Assembly: GCA_023458595.1 (NCBI GenBank)
Contig: JAEWYT010000144.1
Location: 1-31,159, forward strand
Direction of reading: 5' to 3'
DNA from: Pseudomonadota bacterium
Lineage (GTDB): Bacteria > Pseudomonadota > Alphaproteobacteria > Rhizobiales > Tepidamorphaceae
Length of the DNA stretch: 31,159 nt
This document shows positions 6,419 through 14,292 of this stretch, piece after piece. The notes under the pieces were generated by a model that had not been told where the DNA came from, did not search any database, and saw only the letters and a program-made list of their open reading frames with translations. Position numbers and translations under genes: made by a program. Position 1 is the first letter of the stretch. Every line of letters begins with the position of its first letter.

Positions 6419-8140
6419 ATGGCCAAGGGCACGGACTACATCCTCGACGCGCTGGTCAAGGAAGGGCTCACCCACCTGTTCATGGTGCCGGGCGGCCTCG
6501 TCGACCCGTTCCTGCCCGCGCTCGCCGGCTTTCCGGCGCTGAAGCCGATCGTCGCCGCGCAGGAGGGCGGAGCGGCCTACATGGCCGACGGCTACTCGCG
6601 GGCGAGCGGCAATTTCGGCGTCGTCCTCGGCATCGGCGGGCCGGGCCTCGGCAACATGACGACGCCGATGGCGACCGCGCTCACCGACGGCTCGCGGGTG
6701 CTGGCGCTGTCCGGCGAGGTGGCGACAGCCATGGAAGGGCTCGGCGCCTTCCAGGACGCGAGCGCGGAGACCTTCGACGACCCCCGCCTCGCCGAGCCGG
6801 TCACCCGCTTCTCGAAGTCGGTCGACAACATCGAGAACCTCAACCACATGGTCCGCCGCGCGCTCGCCGAGATGGTCGGCCCGCCCGGCGGTCCCGTCCA
6901 CCTTTCCCTGCCGCACGACGTGCTGGCCGGCGACATAGCCATCGCCCACGAGCCGCTCGACAAGGCGATCCTGCATGCCGGCGCGATCGACCTGGCCGCC
7001 GCGGGACGGGCGCTCGATCCCGTTCGCGACACCGCCGAACCGGCCCTGAAGGTCGCCTTCCTCGCCGGCGCCGGCGTCGAGCACGCCGACGCGGCCGAAC
7101 GCCTGAAGGCGGTCGCCGAGCGCTACTCGATCCCCGTTGCGACGACGCTGCGGGCCAAGGGCGTATTCCCGGAGGACCACCCCCTGTCGCTCGGCGTGTT
7201 CGGCTATGCCGGCACACGGCACGCGACGGCGGCGCTGCTGGCCGGCGACATCGACTACCTGATCGTGCTCGGCTCGGGCCTGAACGAGCGCGACACCATG
7301 CACTGGAGCGCGCGGCTGCGGCCGAAACACGGCTTCGCCAGCGTCAACGCCTCGACGCGGGTGCTGACCGAGCAGGCGGCCCGCCATGCGGTCGTCGGCG
7401 ACTGCGGCTCGTTCCTCGGCCTGCTCGACACGCCCGATGCGGCGCTCGCCGGCGGGCTGGAGAAGGGCGTCGGCGCGCGGAAGGCCTGGATGGAGACGAT
7501 CCGCTCGGGCCCGCGCCTGCACGACACGCAGAACCTGACGAGCGAGCAGGTGCCCCTCCATCCCGCCCGCGTCGTCGCCAGCCTCAGGCGCGCCTTCCCG
7601 CGCGATGGCATCCTCCTGATCGATTCCGGCGCGCATCGCGCCTTCGCTGGCCACTACTGGGAAAGCTATGCGCCGCGCACATACGTCTCGGCGACCAATC
7701 TCGGGCCGATGGGCTGGGCCGTCCCTGCCGCCGTCGGCGTCGCCTGCGCGCGGCCCGGAACGCGGGTCGCCGTCGTCACCGGCGACGGCTGCATGCAGAT
7801 GCACGGCCTCGAGATCGCGGTAGCAGCCCGCTACAGGCTGCCGATCACCTACGTGGTCCTCAACAATTCCGCACTCGGCAACGTCTGGCTGCGCGCCCAC
7901 CAGCTCGGGAGCCTGCCGGCGGAGCTGACCTCGATCCCGGACCACGACTGGGCGGGCTTCGCCAAAGCGCTCGGTCTGGCCGCCGAGACGGTGCATCGGC
8001 CCGGGGACATCGACGCGGCCCTGGACCGCGCCGTCGCCGCCGACGGACCGGTGCTCATCGACTTCAAGACGGAGAAGAACGCGCCGACGCCGGTCGAGGA
8101 CTTCGCCCAGGCCGTCGCCCAGTGGTCCTATCACGAGTAG
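6419..8140 (+). CDS. Thiamine diphosphate-dependent enzyme, acetolactate synthase-like
   Basis: This 573-residue protein has the three-domain layout of the acetolactate synthase/benzoylformate decarboxylase superfamily. The catalytic glutamate is Glu49 (in AAQEGGAAYMADGYSR). The C-terminal diphosphate-binding motif runs from GDG at 455-457 to Asn482-Asn483. The start at 6419 is chosen because GGGAGG lies just upstream; an in-frame ATG at 6341 would add 26 atypical residues. No ilvN-like regulatory subunit follows. The next gene, 12 bases on, is a CMD-family protein, so a catabolic role is as likely as branched-chain amino acid synthesis. Substrate unknown. Confidence 0.85.
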   Translation: MAKGTDYILDALVKEGLTHLFMVPGGLVDPFLPALAGFPALKPIVAAQEGGAAYMADGYSRASGNFGVVLGIGGPGLGNMTTPMATALTDGSRVLALSGEVATAMEGLGAFQDASAETFDDPRLAEPVTRFSKSVDNIENLNHMVRRALAEMVGPPGGPVHLSLPHDVLAGDIAIAHEPLDKAILHAGAIDLAAAGRALDPVRDTAEPALKVAFLAGAGVEHADAAERLKAVAERYSIPVATTLRAKGVFPEDHPLSLGVFGYAGTRHATAALLAGDIDYLIVLGSGLNERDTMHWSARLRPKHGFASVNASTRVLTEQAARHAVVGDCGSFLGLLDTPDAALAGGLEKGVGARKAWMETIRSGPRLHDTQNLTSEQVPLHPARVVASLRRAFPRDGILLIDSGAHRAFAGHYWESYAPRTYVSATNLGPMGWAVPAAVGVACARPGTRVAVVTGDGCMQMHGLEIAVAARYRLPITYVVLNNSALGNVWLRAHQLGSLPAELTSIPDHDWAGFAKALGLAAETVHRPGDIDAALDRAVAADGPVLIDFKTEKNAPTPVEDFAQAVAQWSYHE

Positions 8141-8152
8141 CGGAGAAGCGCC

Positions 8153-8701
8153 GTGGCCGAGCTCCCCTTCGATCCGAACGCGCTTTCGCCCGACGACAGG
8201 GCCCTGTTCGAGCGGATGAAGGCGAAGCGCGCCGCGGCGGGCGCGCCGTTCGGCGGGCCCTATCTGGCACTCATGAACCATCCCGTGCTTGCCGAGCGCA
8301 TCGAGGAACTCGGCTATTTCCTCAAGTTCCAGGGCCATCTGCCGCGCGAGGTCTACCAGTACACGGTGCTCAGGGTGGCGCGCTCGACGAAGGCGGCGTT
8401 CGAGTGGGTCGACCATATCGCGCATGCCCGCGAGGCCGGCGTGCCCGACGCCGTGATCGAGGCTGTCCGAAGCCGGCGGACCGCCTCGCTGCCGGAGCCC
8501 TACGCGGCTGCCGAGGCGGTGATCGCCGCCGTGTTCGCCTGGCAGGACGTGCCGGCGGCGGCGCAGGAGGCGGCGATCGTCCGCTTCGGCCGAGAGGCCT
8601 ATGTCGAGCTCGTCGTGCTCGTCGGCTTCTACCAGATGTTCTCGGGCATCAACGAAGGCTTCGCCGTCGCGCTTCCGCAAGGAACGCCTGCGCCTTTCTG
8701 A
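8153..8701 (+). CDS. Carboxymuconolactone decarboxylase-like (CMD/AhpD superfamily) protein
   Basis: This 182-residue all-helical protein starts at a GTG 12 bases after the TPP enzyme, with GGAGAAG upstream. The segment KAAFEWVDHIAHAREAGV has the EWxxH pattern of a CMD subgroup. The redox CxxC of AhpD is absent and the protein has no cysteine, so peroxidase-partner activity is unlikely. Tight spacing indicates co-transcription with the TPP enzyme and perhaps action on the same substrate. The exact reaction cannot be told from sequence. Confidence 0.8.
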   Translation: MAELPFDPNALSPDDRALFERMKAKRAAAGAPFGGPYLALMNHPVLAERIEELGYFLKFQGHLPREVYQYTVLRVARSTKAAFEWVDHIAHAREAGVPDAVIEAVRSRRTASLPEPYAAAEAVIAAVFAWQDVPAAAQEAAIVRFGREAYVELVVLVGFYQMFSGINEGFAVALPQGTPAPF

Positions 8702-8825
8702 CGCTTTCCGGCGGTCCGCCGAGGCCATTGCGCCGCCGCTTTCGACACATACCTTAGATCGAGGAAGAGAAGGACGGACGGCCCCGCGATCCCGCCGCAC
8801 CGTCCGATGTAAGTGAGGTGCCACC

Positions 8826-9404
8826 ATGGAAACTCCCGTCGAAATCGCGTTCCGCAACCTCGATCCGTCGGAATTCGTCGAAAAGCGCGTGCGCGAGCGC
8901 GTCGACAGGCTGGAGCAGTATTACGGGCGCATCACGAGCTGCCATGTGCAGATCGAGGCGCCGCACAAGCATCACACCAAGGGCAACCGCTACGAGGTCC
9001 GTGTCGAGGTGCGCGTGCCCGGCACCGAGCTCACCGTCAACAACAAGCCCGGCAACGTCCATGCCCACGAAGACATCTACGTGGCGATCCGCGACGCCTT
9101 CGACGCCATGGAACGGCAACTCAAGAAATGGAAGCAGAAGGCGAACGCCGACGTGAAGAGCCACGAGGCGCCGCTGTCGGGCCGCATCGAGGAGCTGCAG
9201 CCCGACCGCGACTTCGGCCAGGTCGCCATGACCGACGGCCGCCTCGTCTACTTCCACCGCAACAGCGTCGTCGACGACGGCTTCGACACCCTGTCGGTGG
9301 GCGACACGGTCGAGCTCGTCATCCCGCCGAGCGAGGGAGAAAAGGGGCCGCAGGCGAGCACGGTGCGGCCCATCGGCGGCCTGAAGTTCGTCGACAAGCC
9401 GTGA
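8826..9404 (+). CDS. HPF/RaiA-like ribosome factor fused to a cold-shock-like domain
   Basis: This 192-residue protein has two parts. Residues about 1-108 resemble the HPF/RaiA fold, which binds the decoding centre of idle ribosomes. Residues about 118-165 (GRIEEL...FGQVAMTDGRLVYFHRNSVVDDGF) resemble a cold-shock domain, with the FGxV and VYFHRNSV beta-strands that bind single-stranded nucleic acid. A GAGGTG site precedes the ATG. A separate long-form HPF is encoded near 18.6-19.2 kb, so this is probably a specialised paralogue for stress or mRNA-linked binding. Confidence 0.85.
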   Translation: METPVEIAFRNLDPSEFVEKRVRERVDRLEQYYGRITSCHVQIEAPHKHHTKGNRYEVRVEVRVPGTELTVNNKPGNVHAHEDIYVAIRDAFDAMERQLKKWKQKANADVKSHEAPLSGRIEELQPDRDFGQVAMTDGRLVYFHRNSVVDDGFDTLSVGDTVELVIPPSEGEKGPQASTVRPIGGLKFVDKP

Positions 9405-9413
9405 GCGCGGGCC

Positions 9414-9980
9414 TCACGGGGCCCGCTTGCGACCGGTCACCATGGCGCGGACGAGGTTCTCGCCGTGCTCCCAGCTCGCCACCAGCACGCCCGCGACGTG
9501 GGCGGCGATCAGCACGAGCGTCACGTTGACGGCGATCTCGTGGGCCTCCTCCACCCACTCGACGCCCCAGAAGGCGTCCGTCGTCATCGTGATGCCAGTG
9601 CCGCAGATGATCGCGATCATGGTCAGGAGCGCGACGACCATCGCCCCGCCTGCGGGATTGTGGCCGAGATAGCGCTTCGCCCGGAGGGCCATGGTGTCGC
9701 GCAGGTAGCCGAGCACGCGCGACGGCCGGTAGACGAAATCGCCGAACCGGGCGTGGCGGGTTCCGACGAGGCCCCAGGCGAGCCGGAAGGCGACCAGTCC
9801 GGCGATGGTGTAGCCGACGGCGATGTGCAGCCGGTCCCATTCGTCGCCGCTGACGTAGGCGACCAGGAAACCGCCGACGAGGGTCCAGTGGAAGATCCTG
9901 ACGAGCGGGTCCCAGACGCGCACCTCGGCCGGCCGCGTTTCGCGGCCGGCGTCGGTGACCACCGTCGTGGTGTCGGACAT
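9414..9980 (-). CDS. Cytochrome b561-family membrane protein
   Basis: This 188-residue protein is predicted to have four transmembrane helices. Histidines suited to ligating b hemes occur in IFHWTLVGG, DRLHIAVGY and the last helix (EEAHEIAVNVTLVLIAAH). The pattern resembles bacterial cytochrome b561 / Ni-Fe hydrogenase b-type subunits, which pass electrons between quinones and periplasmic partners. Its ATG overlaps the stop of the upstream PepSY gene (ATGA), so the two are translationally coupled. No hydrogenase or dihaem cytochrome gene is next to it. Confidence 0.85.
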   Translation of the reverse strand: MSDTTTVVTDAGRETRPAEVRVWDPLVRIFHWTLVGGFLVAYVSGDEWDRLHIAVGYTIAGLVAFRLAWGLVGTRHARFGDFVYRPSRVLGYLRDTMALRAKRYLGHNPAGGAMVVALLTMIAIICGTGITMTTDAFWGVEWVEEAHEIAVNVTLVLIAAHVAGVLVASWEHGENLVRAMVTGRKRAP

Positions 9981-10267
9981 CAGTCGTCGACCTTGTTGCG
10001 GACGATCTGGCCGGTGACCGGGTTCATGTACAGTTCGGCCTTGGCGCCGTTCTTGTCGATGGCGTAGAGCTCGTAGCAGCCGTCCTCTTCCTTCACCTTG
10101 CGCACCTGGTAGCCGAGCTCCATGCCCTTGACCTTGGCGGCATCGACGCTCATCCACTGGTCGCGCGGGGCGCTGCCGCAGCCTTCGCCCCCGCCGCTGC
10201 TGGCATAGGCCGGCGCGGCGGCGAGAACGATCGACAGGGCGGCGGCTTTCAGGACAATACGGTTCAT
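9980..10267 (-). CDS. Periplasmic PepSY-domain protein (with cytochrome b561)
   Basis: This 95-residue protein has a signal peptide cleaved near AYA-SS (about residue 22) and a PepSY-type domain: the DQWMSVDAAKVKGMELGYQV segment, then GCYELYAIDKNGAKAELYMNPVTG. Cys30 and Cys64 could form a disulfide. The start at 10267 is chosen over an upstream in-frame ATG because GGAGAA lies just before it. It precedes and overlaps the cytochrome b gene. PepSY proteins are often sensors, inhibitors or parts of electron-transfer units; the role here is inferred only. Confidence 0.85.
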   Translation of the reverse strand: MNRIVLKAAALSIVLAAAPAYASSGGGEGCGSAPRDQWMSVDAAKVKGMELGYQVRKVKEEDGCYELYAIDKNGAKAELYMNPVTGQIVRNKVDD

Positions 10268-10327
10268 GCTTTTCTCCAACTGTCTGCACGGCCTCATTGC
10301 CGTTGGCCGGAGAGATACCGAACCGGT

Positions 10328-10368
10328 GCTGACCGGGCGCTGATGGGCCCTGTCAGCGAATTGTCAGC
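10328..10368. promoter_or_regulatory. Symmetric four-half-site operator between divergent PepSY operons
   Basis: GCTGAC (10328) and GCTGAT (10339) are direct repeats 11 bases apart. GTCAGC (10352) and GTCAGC (10363) are direct repeats 11 bases apart in the opposite orientation. All four are exactly symmetric about base 10348. An 11-base period is typical for OmpR/PhoB-family dimers. The right half reads CTGTCAG-N4-TTGTCAG, close to a Pho box. One dimer site faces each divergent operon, and the gene for an OmpR-family regulator starts about 370 bases away. Confidence 0.75.
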
Positions 10369-10390
10369 TTGGACGCGGCAGTTTCCGGCA

Positions 10391-10735
10391 ATGACCAGAC
10401 GCAGTCTCCCGGCCCTTTTCCTGATCGCGCTTCTCGCGGCGCCGCTCGCCGCGCCGCCGGCGGGCGCAGACGGCCGCAAGGGCAGGGACGGCGAGCGCGA
10501 GGAAGACGATCACGATGCCGCCCGCGCGGCAGTGCGCCGCGGCGAGGCGCTGCCGCTTTCGGAGGTGATCGCCGCCGTCGCCGCGACGCTCCCCGGCGAG
10601 ATCGTCGAGGTCGAGTTCGAGCGCGAGCACGGCCGCTGGGTCTACGAGTTCAAGGTTCTCGATCGCACGGGCCGGCTGCGCGACGTCCATGTCGATGCGG
10701 CCACCGCCGGGATCCTGTCGGACAAGGACGACTGA
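10391..10735 (+). CDS. Periplasmic PepSY-domain protein (with two-component system)
   Basis: This 114-residue protein has a signal peptide (cleavage near GAD-GR, about residue 27), a charged linker, then a PepSY domain with ALPLSEVIAAVAATLPGEIVEVEFE and a WVYEFKVLDRTGRLRDVHVDAATAGIL closing segment. Its stop overlaps the ATG of the response regulator by one base, so the three genes form an operon. A periplasmic PepSY protein encoded with a PhoP/PhoQ-like pair suggests modulation of the sensor, by analogy. No strong ribosome site is visible, so the start is less certain. Confidence 0.82.
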   Translation: MTRRSLPALFLIALLAAPLAAPPAGADGRKGRDGEREEDDHDAARAAVRRGEALPLSEVIAAVAATLPGEIVEVEFEREHGRWVYEFKVLDRTGRLRDVHVDAATAGILSDKDD

Positions 10736-11400
10736 TGCGCATCCTGCTGGTGGAGGACGACGACCGGATCGCCCGCGACGTCGAGGCGGCGCTGACGGCG
10801 GCCGGCTATGCGGTCAGCCGCGAGGCGGACGGCGAGGAAGCCTGGTTCCGGGGCGACACGGAGGCTTTCGACGCCGTCGTGCTCGATCTCGGCCTGCCGG
10901 GCATGGACGGGCTGTCGGTGCTGAAGCGCTGGCGCGAGGCGGGGCAGCGCTTCCCGGTGCTGGTGCTGACGGCGCGGGGAAGCTGGCACGAACGCGTCGA
11001 GGGCATCGACGCGGGCGCCGACGACTATCTGCCGAAGCCCTTCCGCATGGAGGAACTGGTGGCGCGCCTGCGCGCCGTGCTGCGCCGCTCCGCCGGACAG
11101 GCGAGCCCGATCCTCGCCAACGGCCCGGTCAGCCTCGACACCCGGCAGATGAAGGTCAGCGTCGACGGCGTGCCGGTCGCCCTGTCGCCGCAGGAATACC
11201 GGCTCCTGTCCTACCTGATGCACCACGCCGGCCGGGTCGTCTCGCAGATCGAGCTGACCGAGCACCTCTACGCCCAGGACTTCGAGCGCGATTCGAACGC
11301 GATCGAGGTGCTGGTCGGCCGGGTGCGCCGGAAGCTCGGGGTCGATCTGATCGAGACGCGGCGCGGCTTCGGCTACCTGGTGGCGGAGCCCGGCACATGA
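10735..11400 (+). CDS. OmpR/PhoP-family response regulator
   Basis: This 221-residue protein has a receiver domain (1-120) with acidic pocket Glu7-Asp8-Asp9, phospho-acceptor Asp51, Thr79 and Lys101, all in place. A winged-helix DNA-binding domain (about 130-218) has the SPQEYRLLSYLM and SNAIEVLVGRVRRKLG elements. The closest style is PhoP. It overlaps the upstream PepSY gene and the downstream kinase gene (ATGA at 11397-11400). It is the natural candidate to bind the 11-bp-period operator ahead of the operon. Confidence 0.93.
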   Translation: MRILLVEDDDRIARDVEAALTAAGYAVSREADGEEAWFRGDTEAFDAVVLDLGLPGMDGLSVLKRWREAGQRFPVLVLTARGSWHERVEGIDAGADDYLPKPFRMEELVARLRAVLRRSAGQASPILANGPVSLDTRQMKVSVDGVPVALSPQEYRLLSYLMHHAGRVVSQIELTEHLYAQDFERDSNAIEVLVGRVRRKLGVDLIETRRGFGYLVAEPGT

Positions 11401-12824
11401 GGAACCGCTCGCTGAGGCTCCGGCTGTTCGCCGCGGCGGCGATCTCGGTAGCGGCTGCGCTGATCGTCGCCGGGCTCGGCCTCGTGCTCCTGTTCGAGCG
11501 CCACGTCTCGCGGCGCGTCGACGCCGAGCTGGAGACCTATCTGCGCCAGCTCGCCGGCAACGTGAGCTTCGCCGCCGACGGTACCGTCACGCTCGTCCGC
11601 CAGCCCGCCGACCCGCGCTTCAACACGCCGCTCTCCGGCCTCTACTGGGAGATCCGCGACGAGACCGACAGGGCGATCCTGCGCTCGCGCTCGCTGTGGG
11701 ACCAGGTCCTCGACCTGCCGGCCGACGAGATCGACGCCCGCTCAATTCACAGGCACGTGCTGCCCGGTCCGGCAGGCTCGACGCTGGTCGTCCGCGAGCG
11801 GCAGGTCAACTACACGCCGGACACGCGGTCCCGCGACCTGCGCATCGCCGTCGGCGTCGACGACGGCGAGGTCGTCGGCGCGACGCGCGCCTTCGCCGGC
11901 GAGCTCGCCATCTCGCTCGCCCTGCTCGGAACCGTGCTGTTGGCGGCGGCCTGGGCGCAGATCCATTTCGGGCTGAAGCCGCTGGAGATGGTGCGCCGCG
12001 CGGTCGGGGCGGTGCGCTCCGGCGAGGCCGCGCGGCTGCCGTCGGATTTCCCCGCCGAGGTGGTGCCGCTCGCCCAGGAGGTCAACGACCTGCTCGACGC
12101 CCAGGACGAGACGATCGCGCGTGCCCGCGCCCGCGCCGCCGATCTCGCCCACGGCCTCAAGACGCCGCTCACGGTGCTCGCAAGCCATGCCGAGCGCGTG
12201 CGCAAGGGCGGCGACGCCGGCACCGCCGATGAACTCGAGGAGATAGCCGGCGCCATGCGCCGCCACGTCGAGCGGGCCATCACGGTCGCGCGGCTCGGCC
12301 GCCGTCCGCCGGCGCAGATCGATATCGAGCCGGTCGTCCGCCGCGTCGCCGGGGCGCTGGCGAAGACGCCGGCGGGAGAGCGCATCGCCTGGACGGTCGA
12401 TGTCCGCCCCGGAACCCGTGCCGCCGTCGATCCGGAAGACCTCTACGAGGCGCTCGGCAATCTCGCCGACAACGCCGTCAAATGGGCGCGCGGGCGCATC
12501 GCGATCCGTGTCGGTCACGGCGGCGACGGCACGGCGATCGTCGTCGAGGACGACGGACCGGGCATCCCGCCGGCCGACCGCGACAAGGTGCTCAGGCGCT
12601 GGGAGCGGCTCGACGTGTCCGGTGCGGGACCGGGCCGCCCGGGCAGCGGCCTCGGCCTCGCCATCGTCGCCGAGATCGCCCGGGCCTACGGCGGCGAGCT
12701 GACGCTCGGCGACGCCGCGCTCGGCGGCCTGCGGGCGGCATTGCGCTTTCCCCCCGCGGCTGCCGCGCAAGCGACGTTTCAACGCTCCTCCACAGGCCGT
12801 CACCCAAGCGCCACACAACCGTAA
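11397..12824 (+). CDS. PhoQ-like sensor histidine kinase
   Basis: This 475-residue protein has TM1 at about 10-33, a periplasmic domain of about 130 residues, TM2 at about 168-190, then HAMP-like and DHp segments. Phospho-acceptor His252 is in LAHGLKTPLTVL, the HGLKTPL form typical of PhoQ-like kinases. The ATPase domain has the N box around Asn359 (NLADNAVKWA), DDGPGIP near 385 and GSGLGLAIV near 417. The tail from about 445 is low in structure. The signal is unknown; the neighbouring PepSY protein could act on the periplasmic domain. Confidence 0.92.
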   Translation: MRNRSLRLRLFAAAAISVAAALIVAGLGLVLLFERHVSRRVDAELETYLRQLAGNVSFAADGTVTLVRQPADPRFNTPLSGLYWEIRDETDRAILRSRSLWDQVLDLPADEIDARSIHRHVLPGPAGSTLVVRERQVNYTPDTRSRDLRIAVGVDDGEVVGATRAFAGELAISLALLGTVLLAAAWAQIHFGLKPLEMVRRAVGAVRSGEAARLPSDFPAEVVPLAQEVNDLLDAQDETIARARARAADLAHGLKTPLTVLASHAERVRKGGDAGTADELEEIAGAMRRHVERAITVARLGRRPPAQIDIEPVVRRVAGALAKTPAGERIAWTVDVRPGTRAAVDPEDLYEALGNLADNAVKWARGRIAIRVGHGGDGTAIVVEDDGPGIPPADRDKVLRRWERLDVSGAGPGRPGSGLGLAIVAEIARAYGGELTLGDAALGGLRAALRFPPAAAAQATFQRSSTGRHPSATQP

Positions 12825-12836
12825 TCCGGCTGTCAG
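12797..12836 (+). promoter_or_regulatory. Tandem Pho-box-like repeats before ugpB
   Basis: Four 7-base units start exactly 11 bases apart: CCGTCAC (12797), GCGCCAC (12808), CCGTAAT (12819) and CTGTCAG (12830). The Pho box consensus is CTGTCAT repeated every 11 bases, and the last unit matches six of seven bases; the second is weak. The ugp operon is a classic PhoB target, so induction by phosphate starvation is likely. TGATAC at 12844-12849 is a possible -10. Confidence 0.65.
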
Positions 12837-12902
12837 GCGGCGGTGATACCGCCTCCTCCTCAGGGTGCCGCTCCAGGCGCCACGTCCACAAGGAGGCTCT
12901 CC

Positions 12903-14240
12903 ATGACCGTTTTCCGGACCGCCGGAACCACCGCGATCGCCGGTATCGCTCTCGCCGGAGCGACCCTCGCCACCGGCACGGCACACGCCGCCACCGAGGT
13001 CGTCTGGTGGCACGCGATGGGCGGCGAGCTCGGCCAGAAGGTCGAGAAGATCGCCAGCGACTTCAACGCCTCGCAGTCCGAGTACAAGGTCACGCCCGTT
13101 TACAAGGGCAACTACACCGAGACGATGACCGCGGCGATCGCGGCCTTCCGCGCCAAGGAGCATCCCGCGATCGTGCAGGTCTTCGAGGTCGGCACCGGCA
13201 CGATGATGGCCGCCAAGGGTGCGGTCTATCCGGTCTACGAGCTGATGGCGAAGGCCGGCGAGCCGTTCGATCCGAAGGCCTATCTGCAGGCCGTGGTCGG
13301 CTACTACGCCGACACCGACGGCAACATGCTGTCGATGCCGTTCAACTCCTCGACGCCGATCCTCTACTACAACAAGGCCGCCTTCGAGAAGGCCGGGCTC
13401 GATCCGAACGTGGCTCCCAGGACCTGGGGCGACATCGAAGCCTTCTCCAAGAAGATCATCGAGTCGGGCGCCGCCCCCTGCGGCTTCACCACCGGCTGGC
13501 AGTCGTGGGTGCAGATCGAGAACTTCTCGGCGCTGCACAACGTGCCGATCGCCTCCAGGGCCAACGGCTTCGGCGGCACCGACGCGGTGCTCGAGATCAA
13601 CGGCGACCTGCAGAAGCGCCACATCGGCAACATGGCCGAATGGCAGAAGTCGAAGATCTTCGACTACGGCGGACGCCGCTCGGATTCCGCGCCGAAGTTC
13701 TATTCGGGCGAATGCGCGATCTACATGAACTCCTCCGCCGCGCTCGCCGGCGTGCGTGCCAACGCCAAGGACTTCGAGGTCGGCGTCGGTATGCTGCCCT
13801 ACTACGACGACGTGAAGGGCGCCCCGCAGAACTCGATCATCGGCGGCGCGACGCTCTGGGTGCTGTCCTGCCACAGCGACGAGGAATACAAGGGCGTCGC
13901 CAAGTTCTTCACCTACCTGTCCTCGCCCGAGGTCCAGGCCTGGTGGCATCAGGAGACCGGCTACCTGCCGATCACCAACGCCGCCTACGACCTGTCCAAG
14001 AGCCAAGGCTACTACGAGAAGAACCCGGGCGCCGACATCTCGGTCCTGCAGATGAACCTGAACCCGCCGACCGAGAACTCCAAGGGCCTGCGTTTCGGCA
14101 ACTTCGTCCAGATCCGCGACGTCATCAACGAGGAGCTGGAGGAGGTGTGGTCGGGCAAGAAGAGCGCGTCGGACGCCCTCGACGCCGCCGTCGAGCGGGG
14201 CAACAAGCTGCTGCGCGAATTCCAGGACCAGAACTCCTGA
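12903..14240 (+). CDS. ugpB: sn-Glycerol-3-phosphate ABC transporter, periplasmic binding protein
   Basis: This 445-residue protein has a signal peptide (cleavage near AHA-AT, about residue 29). The mature protein follows UgpB closely: VVWWHAMGGELGQKV, then YKGNYTETMTAAIAAFR, VFEVGTGTMMAAKG, STPILYYNKAAFEKAGLDP, ASRANGFGGTDAVLE, APQNSIIGGATLWVL and WHQETGYLPITNAAYDL. It captures glycerol-3-phosphate and glycerophosphodiesters for the importer encoded next. AAGGAGG lies just before this ATG, which decides the start. Confidence 0.95.
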   Translation: MTVFRTAGTTAIAGIALAGATLATGTAHAATEVVWWHAMGGELGQKVEKIASDFNASQSEYKVTPVYKGNYTETMTAAIAAFRAKEHPAIVQVFEVGTGTMMAAKGAVYPVYELMAKAGEPFDPKAYLQAVVGYYADTDGNMLSMPFNSSTPILYYNKAAFEKAGLDPNVAPRTWGDIEAFSKKIIESGAAPCGFTTGWQSWVQIENFSALHNVPIASRANGFGGTDAVLEINGDLQKRHIGNMAEWQKSKIFDYGGRRSDSAPKFYSGECAIYMNSSAALAGVRANAKDFEVGVGMLPYYDDVKGAPQNSIIGGATLWVLSCHSDEEYKGVAKFFTYLSSPEVQAWWHQETGYLPITNAAYDLSKSQGYYEKNPGADISVLQMNLNPPTENSKGLRFGNFVQIRDVINEELEEVWSGKKSASDALDAAVERGNKLLREFQDQNS

Positions 14241-14250
14241 TCGCCATCGC

Positions 14251-14278
14251 GCGGCGGGTGGCACCGGCCGCCCGCCGC
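14251..14278 (+). promoter_or_regulatory. Very stable stem-loop between ugpB and ugpA
   Basis: A 12-bp stem (14251-14262 with 14267-14278, one T-G pair) closes an ACCG loop, ten bases after the ugpB stop. There is no T run, so it is not a standard terminator. Stable hairpins after binding-protein genes are known to protect the upstream mRNA and raise the binding protein above the membrane subunits. The same role is inferred here. Confidence 0.65.
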
Positions 14279-14292
14279 ATCTCCGGCCCGAC

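Noticed and set aside
6377..8857. 826-codon reverse-strand open frame over the TPP enzyme and CMD genes
   Set aside because: It is a shadow of GC-rich codon use: arginine-, glycine- and histidine-rich with no recognisable domain, while the forward frames carry intact families.
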